A DNA stretch of 64,000 bases. It comes from Mesoflavibacter zeaxanthinifaciens DSM 18436. Lineage in GTDB: Bacteria; Bacteroidota; Bacteroidia; Flavobacteriales; Flavobacteriaceae. Shown here in pieces: positions 9,317 to 16,504 of the stretch. The translations under genes and the position numbers were made by a program. The notes under the pieces are model-generated. The model was not told where the DNA came from. It did no database searches and was given only the letters and a program-made list of their open reading frames with translations. Within the stretch, counting starts at the first letter, position 1; every line of letters starts with the position of its first letter. The stretch is taken from NCBI RefSeq assembly GCF_000422365.1, contig NZ_AULQ01000005.1, forward strand, positions 274,189-338,188, in the 5' to 3' direction.

Positions 9317-9754
9317 ATGAAGAGAAAAGCGACAGCCATTTGGCAAGGTACAGGTAAAGACGGTAAAGGATTTTTAAATGGACCAAGTGGTGTTTTAGAC
9401 AATACACCTTATAACTTTAAAGCGCGTTTTGAAAACGAAGACGGTAAAGCTGGTACAAACCCAGAAGAGCTAATTGCAGCAGGACATGCTGGTTGTTTTG
9501 CTATGGCGCTTAGTTTTGCTATACAAGAAGCCGGTTTTGAAGCTAACAAATTAGACGTAGATGCTACTATTACTGTAGAGCAACAAGATGGCGGTTTTGC
9601 CTTTACACATATACAATTAGACTTAACAGGTAAAGTAGATGGAATGGACGAAGCTAAATTTAAAGAACTTGCAGAAGGCGCTAAAAAAGGTTGCCCAGTA
9701 AGTAAAGCTTTAAGCAGTGTAGATATTAGCCTAAACATCACTTTTGAAAGTTAA
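9317..9754 (+). CDS. OsmC-family peroxiredoxin
   Basis: 145 residues, OsmC subfamily by length and sequence (the WQGTGKDGKG start, then NPEELIAAGHAGCFAMAL). The two reactive cysteines are C60 and C126, spaced as in OsmC, which reduces organic hydroperoxides. Cytoplasmic, no signal peptide. Likely single-gene transcript closed by the hairpin at 9774-9806. The subfamily is usually stress-induced; no regulatory site was recognised. Confidence 0.92.
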   Translation: MKRKATAIWQGTGKDGKGFLNGPSGVLDNTPYNFKARFENEDGKAGTNPEELIAAGHAGCFAMALSFAIQEAGFEANKLDVDATITVEQQDGGFAFTHIQLDLTGKVDGMDEAKFKELAEGAKKGCPVSKALSSVDISLNITFES

Positions 9755-9773
9755 GATTAAATGTTTATCACAT

Positions 9774-9806
9774 AAAAAAAGCCAACCTTTTAGGGTTGGC
9801 TTTTTT
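9774..9806. terminator. Intrinsic terminator after the osmC-type gene
   Basis: Stem GCCAACC / GGTTGGC with a short TTTTAG loop, preceded by seven A and followed by six T. Confidence 0.88.
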
Positions 9807-9865
9807 AGTATTAAAACCTCTAATTCGCTTATTAAATATTCTTTTTATTTAATCTTTGTTATTAA

Positions 9866-9898
9866 AAAAACCGCTTAAAATTAACTTCAAGCGGTCTT
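9866..9898 (-). terminator. Intrinsic terminator of the lipoprotein gene at 9943-10896
   Basis: On the minus strand ACCGCTT pairs with AAGCGGT across a 12-base loop, followed by a run of T. It sits 45 bases after the stop codon. Confidence 0.65.
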
Positions 9899-9942
9899 AA
9901 ACTAACTAAACTAATTCTCAAAAATTACTCACTAACTAGGGT

Positions 9943-10896
9943 TTATTTTTCTCTAGTATTTTCTCTAGGGTTATCTTTTTTTCTGGTGTGCTGTTTACGT
10001 TTTTTCTCTCCAGATGTTTTACTTCTGTCTGTTGTTTGTCCAACTTTTAAATATTGTATATAACCTCTTCCTGTAAACTCATAAACCGTACCAGAACTTG
10101 GGTGATATAATTCTACTCTTTGATCGTTTACAATGCTTAACTCAAAAAACTCATTATCAAAATAATCATAATCTAAGGTTAGTGTTTTTAGGTACATATT
10201 ACCGTTAACATCATTAACACCATACAATCCAGAATAATCCCAATATATACTGTTTGGATTTGTTCCTTCAGGATCTTGAGAGCTTCTAAAGTTGTTATCA
10301 TTTCCGCCAGATAAAAACTGAAGGAAGTTTTCGTTATCAAATTCGTTTAAAGCACCAAAGTTACTTGTGTATGTTTTTTCCCAAGCTTCATATTCTTGTA
10401 AAAAGTATTGTATATTATCATAAAACACATAATCGTAATCAAAATTTGAACGTTGATAACCATGTAAAAAATATGACGTATCATTAAATGGGTTATACAA
10501 TTCAATAGTATTATGATCTATTTGGTATACATCAAAACTATCATAACCATCAATATCATGATCTATATCCAAAATCATATCGTAAGCATTATAGTAGCCT
10601 ATTTGTATACCATAACCGTTACCTTGACTACCAATACCAACTAAATTATTATTAGCAAATAAGTTTCCGTTTCTAAAAGACACTGTAAATGCCATTTGTA
10701 AAAAAGGTGTCTCACCATAACCAATAGTTTCGTTAATATCTATGTACCACAACTCGTAAGAGTTTAGTAATTGATTAACTGTTATTGGTTCTTGATAATT
10801 ATCATAAGCATAATCATCTACGATAACTTCTGTATAACACGATGTAAATAATAATGCTATTAAAGCAAAGCCTGAAAGTAATTTTATCGTCTTCAT
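9943..10896 (-). CDS. Lipoprotein with two related beta-rich domains and a basic tail
   Basis: 317 residues from the ATG at 10894-10896, chosen because the signal peptide and lipobox (ALLFTSC, Cys20) start there; a longer frame reaches 10947. The mature protein appears internally duplicated: FDVYQIDHNTIELYNPFND (first half) matches FELSIVNDQRVELYHPSSG (second half), and LLNSYELWYID matches LQEYEAWEKTY. Each half looks like a small lipocalin-like beta domain rich in Tyr and Asp. The last 25 residues are strongly basic. Such proteins are sometimes misnamed nicotinate mononucleotide adenylyltransferases; no such motif is present. Function unknown. Confidence 0.7.
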   Translation of the reverse strand: MKTIKLLSGFALIALLFTSCYTEVIVDDYAYDNYQEPITVNQLLNSYELWYIDINETIGYGETPFLQMAFTVSFRNGNLFANNNLVGIGSQGNGYGIQIGYYNAYDMILDIDHDIDGYDSFDVYQIDHNTIELYNPFNDTSYFLHGYQRSNFDYDYVFYDNIQYFLQEYEAWEKTYTSNFGALNEFDNENFLQFLSGGNDNNFRSSQDPEGTNPNSIYWDYSGLYGVNDVNGNMYLKTLTLDYDYFDNEFFELSIVNDQRVELYHPSSGTVYEFTGRGYIQYLKVGQTTDRSKTSGEKKRKQHTRKKDNPRENTREK

Positions 10897-10977
10897 AATG
10901 TGTCGTTTTAAGGATTGATATAAATTGATTTTCAAAAGGCGTGCCAAAAATTAAAAGTGATTGATTTTCAATATGAA

Positions 10978-11005
10978 TTGAAGTCTTTAATTTTATGTAT
11001 TTTTG
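10978..11005 (+). promoter_or_regulatory. gpsA promoter
   Basis: TTG at 10978-10980, 17 bases, then TATTTTTG at 10998-11005, close to the Bacteroidota form TTG-N19-TAnnTTTG. The start codon follows 21 bases later. Confidence 0.55.
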
Positions 11006-11026
11006 ACCTAGAATTTAAACGAAATT

Positions 11027-12028
11027 ATGAGTCAACCATTAAAATATGCTGTTTTTGGATCAGGAAGCTGGGCAACCGCTATCGTAAAAATGCTTTGTGA
11101 AAACTTAGAAGAAGTTGGTTGGTACATGCGCAGTGTTTATACCAAAGAACATATTCTTAGAGAACAACATAACCCTAATTATTTAAGTTCTGTCGAGTTT
11201 CATTTAGAGCAATTAAAACTTAGCAATGATATTAATGAAATTGCTAACTATGCCGATGTTTTAATTTTTGTAATTCCCTCGGCATTTATTCATTCTGAAT
11301 TAAAAAAACTAAGTGCAGATATTACTGATAAAATTGTAGTCTCGGCAGTAAAAGGAATTATACCAGAAACTGGTTTATTGGTTGGAGAGCATTTTCATGA
11401 TAATTATAACATTCCTTTCGAAAATATTGGCGTTATTGCAGGTCCTTGCCACGCAGAAGAAGTTGCTTTAGAGCGTTTATCTTACTTAACAATTTCTTGC
11501 GCAGACCAGAAAAAAGCTCAAATTATTGCCAATGCTTTATCTAGCGATTATATAAAAACGAAAACTAGCGACGATGTTATTGGGACTGAATATGCAGTAA
11601 TGCTTAAAAATATTTACGCTATTGCGGCTGGTATAGCACATGGTTTAGGTTACGGTGATAACTTCCAAAGTGTGTTGATGAGTAACGCTATACGCGAAAT
11701 GAAACGTTTTATCAAAAAAATGCATAAGATGAAACGTAACATTAATAACTCTGCTTATTTAGGCGATTTATTGGTTACTGGTTATTCTACGTTTTCTCGT
11801 AATCGTATGTTTGGAAACATGATTGGTAAAGGCTACACTGTAAAATCTGCACAAATGGAAATGAATATGGTTGCAGAAGGATACTACGCTACAAAAAGTG
11901 CCCATTTATTAAACGACAAGAATAAAAAGAAAACTAAATTACCTATTATAAATGCAGTTTATGATATTTTATATGAAGGTAAAGATCCTAAAAAAGTGTT
12001 TAAAAAACTTACTGATAAATTAAATTAA
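11027..12028 (+). CDS. gpsA: Glycerol-3-phosphate dehydrogenase [NAD(P)+]
   Basis: Reduces dihydroxyacetone phosphate to sn-glycerol 3-phosphate for phospholipid synthesis, cytoplasmic. 333 residues, full length. The NAD loop reads GSGSWATA (11-18), a slight variant of the usual GAGSWGTA; VIPSAFI, AGPCHAEEV (about 141-149) and EYAVMLKNIYAIAAG (about 188-202, with the catalytic Lys) are conserved. The C-terminal helical domain is complete. Own promoter box just upstream. Confidence 0.93.
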   Translation: MSQPLKYAVFGSGSWATAIVKMLCENLEEVGWYMRSVYTKEHILREQHNPNYLSSVEFHLEQLKLSNDINEIANYADVLIFVIPSAFIHSELKKLSADITDKIVVSAVKGIIPETGLLVGEHFHDNYNIPFENIGVIAGPCHAEEVALERLSYLTISCADQKKAQIIANALSSDYIKTKTSDDVIGTEYAVMLKNIYAIAAGIAHGLGYGDNFQSVLMSNAIREMKRFIKKMHKMKRNINNSAYLGDLLVTGYSTFSRNRMFGNMIGKGYTVKSAQMEMNMVAEGYYATKSAHLLNDKNKKKTKLPIINAVYDILYEGKDPKKVFKKLTDKLN

Positions 12029-12068
12029 AATTAACGTTTTATTTGTTAATTAATTATCGTTAGTAATT

Positions 12069-12076
12069 TACATTTG
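12069..12076 (+). promoter_or_regulatory. Possible -7 box just before the GTG start at 12081
   Basis: TACATTTG fits TAnnTTTG but lies only 4 bases before the start codon. If used, transcription would begin at or just after the start codon (leaderless message). Confidence 0.3.
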
Positions 12077-12080
12077 CTTC

Positions 12081-12437
12081 GTGAAGAAGTTTTTACAAAT
12101 ATTACTTTTATTAAGTGTAACAGTTAGCTTAAATGCCACTACAATTAACTATAATTTTAGTGACCAAGCCACTATAGTTTCAACTAAAAGTGAAACTGTA
12201 TCTTCTCCTATCAAGCACAACACTGTTGCTAACACAGCAGACCCTATAATTATTACTTTTTTAGAGGTCAACCTTGTTGATTACCCTAATAGTCTAAATA
12301 AAGATTTAGATTTTAACTTTAAACAGTTTTTAACTTATTTCTCTAAAAAATGTAATCTTAAACTACATTACCTAAATGCTATTCCTGTTAGCTTTAAAAC
12401 TACTGATATAGCTTATCCTTTTCATACCCATCTATAG
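12081..12437 (+). CDS. Small exported protein of unknown function
   Basis: 118 residues from a GTG codon; the signal peptide (KKFLQILLLLSVTVSLNA) begins immediately after it, and no ATG precedes it in frame. The mature part of about 99 residues is rich in Asn, Thr and Ser with no motif I recognise. It sits between gpsA and a small membrane protein, 52 bases after gpsA. Probably periplasmic or surface. The start is uncertain because of the promoter-like box right in front of it. Confidence 0.5.
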   Translation: MKKFLQILLLLSVTVSLNATTINYNFSDQATIVSTKSETVSSPIKHNTVANTADPIIITFLEVNLVDYPNSLNKDLDFNFKQFLTYFSKKCNLKLHYLNAIPVSFKTTDIAYPFHTHL

Positions 12438-12511
12438 CATTTGTTTTAATACTAGACTTATTAAGGTATAAACACCTTAACTCATATTTCTTATTAAAAA
12501 AATTAAAATAA

Positions 12512-12970
12512 ATGGATACAGCAAATACCCTTATAGGTGTTGTTATTACCCTTTGCTGCGGTATTCCTTTCTTTTTAATGTATATCTCTAAAAAGAAAAA
12601 AACACAACAAAAAGCTCAAATATTTAAAACCATTGCGCAAGATAATGGACTAACTATTAATAAAGTAGACATCTTTAACCATCTATCTTTTGGTATTGAT
12701 ACAAATAAAAAAATAGCTTTATTATCTAACTATTCTACACACAAAATTGTCGATTTAAAGAATTGTGAAGGTGCAGCTTTAGATATTAAAAAGAAACGAA
12801 TTAATAAAACAACCGAACAAATAACAGACGTTATTATAAACTTTAAAATAGTAAATAATGATATTGTAGGTTTTAATATTTTTAATAGTGACGTTAATAG
12901 ACTTATTAACGGCGAAATAGAAGTTGGTCAAAAATGGACTAACACTATAAACCAATGTATTAAGCAATAA
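12512..12970 (+). CDS. Small membrane-anchored protein of unknown function
   Basis: 152 residues. One hydrophobic segment (about 7-25, containing a CC-type pair LCCGIPFFLMYI) followed by the basic stretch KKKKTQQK, which by the positive-inside rule leaves the rest in the cytoplasm. The C-terminal domain (KIALLSNYSTHKIVDLKNCEGAALD, then IINFKI) looks like a small beta domain resembling PH-like folds. Not assigned to a family. Ends at a bidirectional hairpin. Confidence 0.55.
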   Translation: MDTANTLIGVVITLCCGIPFFLMYISKKKKTQQKAQIFKTIAQDNGLTINKVDIFNHLSFGIDTNKKIALLSNYSTHKIVDLKNCEGAALDIKKKRINKTTEQITDVIINFKIVNNDIVGFNIFNSDVNRLINGEIEVGQKWTNTINQCIKQ

Positions 12971-12979
12971 AACTATAAA

Positions 12980-13010
12980 AAATAAGCCTTGAAAATTCAA
13001 GGCTTATTTT
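12980..13010. terminator. Bidirectional terminator, overlapping the stop codon at 13004
   Basis: AATAAGCCTTGAA pairs with TTCAAGGCTTATT, followed by T (plus) and preceded by A (minus). The minus-strand gene's TAA lies inside the stem. Confidence 0.75.
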
Positions 13011-13399
13011 ACTACTACACCACGTACCTTCATTAACGGTACAGGTTGTAAGGCATTTTTATTAATCGTGTTTTTTCTAAAAGTATATGTTTTATCATAC
13101 ATTGTATTACCTTCAAAAAACGTGACTTTAAATTGGTTGTTAAGCGCAAAAAGTTCTTCTTGGATAAGCTCTATTTTGGCATAACTTTTCTTAGGAAGCT
13201 TATCTATTTTTTTTCTAAAAACAGAGGTTGTTTTACTATCAGAATAACCACTTGTAACTATTATTACAGTATCTAAACCTACCTCTTTATCGTTTATGAT
13301 GTATGCATTCCAGTCTTGGGTTTGGTACACATCATTATACTCGTTAACTATTGCAATGTAGACACCTTCTACTTTTGGAATATGAATATCTTTTTTCAT
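13004..13399 (-). CDS. Conserved small cytoplasmic protein of unknown function
   Basis: 131 residues, no signal peptide or membrane segment. Starts MKKDIHIPKVEGVYIAI and ends PLMKVRGVVVK; the pattern DWNAYIINDKEV, TVIIVTSGYSD, AKIELIQEELFALNNQFKV suggests one compact alpha/beta domain. I recall close relatives throughout flavobacteria without an assigned role. It lies 41 bases downstream of the DUF6686 gene and may be the last gene of the heme/iron operon, although a link is only positional. Confidence 0.65.
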   Translation of the reverse strand: MKKDIHIPKVEGVYIAIVNEYNDVYQTQDWNAYIINDKEVGLDTVIIVTSGYSDSKTTSVFRKKIDKLPKKSYAKIELIQEELFALNNQFKVTFFEGNTMYDKTYTFRKNTINKNALQPVPLMKVRGVVVK

Positions 13400-13440
13400 A
13401 CTAATCTTTTAGTTTAAGTACACAAAAATAGTATTTTAAA

Positions 13441-13797
13441 TTAGTTTAAAATTAATGTGTAATCAATATCATTTACACTTATACTTTTTTTGTAAATATT
13501 CAATATTGGCTTATTGACTAATACTTTTAATTGTAAAAATTCTTGTCGGTTAAACATCAGAATAAGATTGTCTTGCAAGGTAGGTATAGGTATCTTTTTA
13601 GAAATGTTAGCTTCAGCATATTTACACTCCCAAAATTCTGGTTCTAAATTTAAAACATACTGCTTAAATTGCTTAAACTCGTTTACTGTAAATTCAAAAT
13701 ATATATTATTAAACTCTAAGTGAAAATGCTTGCAGTTTTTACACAATGACAATTCTCCTTGAGATGTTTTTGATATTGTTTTTATATTATTACACAT
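13441..13797 (-). CDS. DUF6686-like protein with clustered Cys/His
   Basis: 118 residues, cytoplasmic. The N-terminal region carries C2, C19 and C22 followed by H24 and H26 (LCKNCKHFHLEF), plus C58, so a metal or iron-sulfur site is possible. The rest (IYFEFTVNEFKQFKQYVLNLE, LMFNRQEFLQLKVLVN) is helical and strand-rich. I recognise it as the flavobacterial DUF6686 family, function unknown. It begins 16 bases after the PepSY fusion gene, in the same operon, which suggests an iron- or redox-related role. Confidence 0.68.
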   Translation of the reverse strand: MCNNIKTISKTSQGELSLCKNCKHFHLEFNNIYFEFTVNEFKQFKQYVLNLEPEFWECKYAEANISKKIPIPTLQDNLILMFNRQEFLQLKVLVNKPILNIYKKSISVNDIDYTLILN

Positions 13798-13813
13798 AAT
13801 CTTAAATTTTATG

Positions 13814-16003
13814 TTAGTAACAATCCATCTTTATTTGACCGTTATCTATAAAGTAACTTACGTTGTTACTAAAATTGTTCTGGCAAATAATATCTAATTG
13901 ATCTAAAACACTAGTTTGCATTGCAACCGAACCACAAATCATTACAACACCTTTTTGCTCTAATACAGAAGCTATAATGTTGTCTTTTTGTGCTATAACA
14001 TCTTGAACATACGTTTTATTCCCTTCTTTAGAATAAGCTATATTACATGTAGTTAGTAACTGCTTGTGTTTTGCTTCATTTAAATAAGCATCATAAATAT
14101 TAACTGAAGCTTGCGTGCGCGTACCCCAAAATAAGTGCTTTTTAATATTTGGATTTTGGTTAATCATTCCCAAAAAAGGTCCAATTCCTGTACCGTTTGC
14201 GATAAAAACAGCATGTTTTGTGTGTTTAGGAAGGTAAAACGATGGATTTTTATTAATTCGTGCTTTGATAACTTCACCTTCTTTTAACTGACTAAAATAA
14301 TTTGAACAAACGCCAAACTGATGTTTTTTTACACTTAAAACCAATTTATCTTCAAATTTTCCTAAAGAGTATAATCGTTCTATTTGATCTTCTTTAGGAA
14401 ACACCGATAACAAATCACCAGATTGTATTTTGTGTGTTTTTTTGGTTTGTAAAGTCAACACAAAAGTATGATCCTGGTTAATTTCAGATTTTGAAACTAC
14501 TTTAAAATCTTGAAGATTTTTTGGTGTTTGTAATTGTTTTACTTTAGGTAATTCTATGTCTAATTGCGCTTGCAAATTAAACGCTATACACCAATTTTTA
14601 AACGTATCTAAAGACTGATTGTTAATTGTTTTTAACGGTAAAAATTGAGTGAAATTCTGACTATTATTTAGTGCATTATTTACATCTTCTGCAAACTGGC
14701 AATAAGCCTTATACTGTAACGATCCAAATCCAACAACACTAAAGTTTAGACTTTGGTTTTGTGGTATATTTTTTAATGTATCTAAAAATTTGTTAGCATT
14801 AATTGGCGCTTCACCATCGCCATAAGTTGCTGTAAAAACAATTAAATGTTCCGCATTTTTGTAAGTTGAATAACTGTTTAAATCAGAAATAAAAACACTG
14901 TGTTTTGCATTGATCAAACTATTAAATAATGCCGACGCAAATCTGTAAGTACTTCCTGTTTCTGATCCTACAAGAATGATAAATTTTGCTTGATCCTTGG
15001 TGTATTTATTTTTTGGGATTACAGTATTTTTCTTTCGTTTTAGGGTCATATCAAACCCAGAATACATAAAATACAAGATGTTTATGGTTGCAATTAACAA
15101 AATTACTGACCAAATAATACTGCCTTTTCCTGTATGTAGATTTAAACTTAGTGTTGAAAAATAAGACGTTAAAGATGTTTTTTGTTCGCTTAAAATATCA
15201 CCAGAATATTGATGTATTAGCAGCTCTTTATCTTTAAGTTTTAATGTGTAGTAATCCTCGACAAACTCAGAAAAAGGAAACTCTAAATGGTTAACTTGAT
15301 CTAAAGTAATTGCACCAAATATTGAATCTGATTTTTCTGTTGAAGATGCCTCTAACGCTTCAAAATCTACATTGTGTTTAATCGCTTGATCGGTAATTAC
15401 ATCAAACTTAATAAGCGATAAGTACACACCAGTTATTGTAATAATAATAATTGGTACAAGTGACCAACGACCAAGTACAATATGCCAATATTGTGACGGA
15501 TTTTCTTTTACAATTTTGGCAAAGAAGTGTTTAATTCCGCTTTGTCTTTTAACGACTAAAATAAAACCGGTAATTGCAATTAAAAGCAATAAAAAAGAGC
15601 CTAAAGCGACTAAAAACCGACCGGTACTTTTTAAAAATAAAGACCGATGTAAATTGGTTGTAAATTGAAAAAATTTTGATGGCGAGATTTTTTCACCTAA
15701 ATAATTAGCTGTTTTAGGATTAAAATAGCCTTCTAGATTTTTACCATCTTTAGTAACAACAGAAGCAGATACAAACTGGTTTGCATCTACTTCTATTTGT
15801 AAAACTTCTGGATATGTTTGTTTAAAGGTATTAACTGTTTGGTCTAGACTAATTGTTTTTAAATCTTCTACTTTATAAGGTTGAAGTTGTTCTGAAATAG
15901 GCTGAAATGCTAAAATTACACCTGTAACAGACGCTAATAAAATAAAAACAGACGCTGTAATAGCTAATGCTAAATGACTATATCTCCAGATAGAAATGGT
16001 CAT
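13814..16003 (-). CDS. PepSY transmembrane - flavodoxin - FAD/NAD(P)H reductase fusion
   Basis: 729 residues. Four membrane segments (about 10-33, 128-151, 180-200, 296-315) form a PepSY-TM module with candidate heme-ligand histidines H10, H119, H174 and H290. A flavodoxin domain follows (340-480: FMN loop SETGST 347-352 and TATYGDGEAP 391-400). Then comes a ferredoxin-NADP reductase-like domain (500-729: FAD motif RLYS 543-546, GVCS 564-567, NAD(P) loop GTGIGP 604-609, CGS 690-692, terminal Tyr). The flavin part would face the cytoplasm and feed electrons through the membrane. Similar proteins are annotated as sulfite reductase flavoprotein alpha, but no hemoprotein subunit is present. The DUF2271 gene upstream is 8 bases away and is the likely acceptor. 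Confidence 0.9.
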   Translation of the reverse strand: MTISIWRYSHLALAITASVFILLASVTGVILAFQPISEQLQPYKVEDLKTISLDQTVNTFKQTYPEVLQIEVDANQFVSASVVTKDGKNLEGYFNPKTANYLGEKISPSKFFQFTTNLHRSLFLKSTGRFLVALGSFLLLLIAITGFILVVKRQSGIKHFFAKIVKENPSQYWHIVLGRWSLVPIIIITITGVYLSLIKFDVITDQAIKHNVDFEALEASSTEKSDSIFGAITLDQVNHLEFPFSEFVEDYYTLKLKDKELLIHQYSGDILSEQKTSLTSYFSTLSLNLHTGKGSIIWSVILLIATINILYFMYSGFDMTLKRKKNTVIPKNKYTKDQAKFIILVGSETGSTYRFASALFNSLINAKHSVFISDLNSYSTYKNAEHLIVFTATYGDGEAPINANKFLDTLKNIPQNQSLNFSVVGFGSLQYKAYCQFAEDVNNALNNSQNFTQFLPLKTINNQSLDTFKNWCIAFNLQAQLDIELPKVKQLQTPKNLQDFKVVSKSEINQDHTFVLTLQTKKTHKIQSGDLLSVFPKEDQIERLYSLGKFEDKLVLSVKKHQFGVCSNYFSQLKEGEVIKARINKNPSFYLPKHTKHAVFIANGTGIGPFLGMINQNPNIKKHLFWGTRTQASVNIYDAYLNEAKHKQLLTTCNIAYSKEGNKTYVQDVIAQKDNIIASVLEQKGVVMICGSVAMQTSVLDQLDIICQNNFSNNVSYFIDNGQIKMDCY

Positions 16004-16011
16004 ACAAAATA

Positions 16012-16494
16012 CTAGTTAGGCATTAATCTAACGTATCTAATAAAGCCTTTACCTTCGTGTTTTGCTTTGACATTTTCTGTAGTTAACTCAAACTCGACAT
16101 CGCTTGTATAATATTCTTGATCTTCTACAGCTGTTTCAAATCTAAGTTTATAACCTTTATTTAATTTAGAATCTTCGATATCTAATATGCTTATTGTACG
16201 TTGTCCACCAGATACTGTTGCTCCTGTTACCGCATCTATATTAGCTCTAACCTTACCTTGAAATTTCCACCATTCGGTAATATCAAAATACCACTCGTCG
16301 TCATCGCCTTGTACATACAGTGTTTTTTCATATTCGCCATTTGGATTAATTAAAGAAACTACAACATAAGCGCCTTCACCGGTATAATTGGTCAATTGAA
16401 TCATGCATTTGTATTTACTAGTATTTATATTGGTAAATGACAATAATGCAAATGATAGCAGTATAGTTGATATTGTTATTTTTAATAATTTCAT
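16012..16494 (-). CDS. Exported DUF2271 protein with flavinylation motif
   Basis: 160 residues with a signal peptide (hydrophobic 8-21). It is a compact beta-rich DUF2271 domain. Residues 87-93 read DAVTGAT, an exact match to the Dxx(S/T)GAT motif in which ApbE-type transferases attach FMN to the last Thr, as in NqrC and RnfG; here that would be T93. Many aromatic residues lie just before it (EWYFDITEWWKF). Predicted periplasmic flavoprotein; the PepSY electron-transfer fusion is the next gene. No ApbE gene is in the window, so the transferase must be encoded elsewhere. Confidence 0.85.
   Translation of the reverse strand: MKLLKITISTILLSFALLSFTNINTSKYKCMIQLTNYTGEGAYVVVSLINPNGEYEKTLYVQGDDDEWYFDITEWWKFQGKVRANIDAVTGATVSGGQRTISILDIEDSKLNKGYKLRFETAVEDQEYYTSDVEFELTTENVKAKHEGKGFIRYVRLMPN
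16216..16236 (-). other. Codons for the predicted FMN attachment motif DAVTGAT
   Basis: The seven codons run from Asp87 (16236-16234) to Thr93 (16218-16216). The match to the ApbE target consensus is seen directly; FMN attachment is inferred from that consensus. Confidence 0.75.
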
Positions 16495-16504
16495 TATTTA
16501 ATAT

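Noticed and set aside
13814..16003. Reading as sulfite reductase flavoprotein subunit.
   Set aside because: No hemoprotein subunit or sulfur assimilation gene nearby, and the N-terminal PepSY membrane module does not occur in CysJ.
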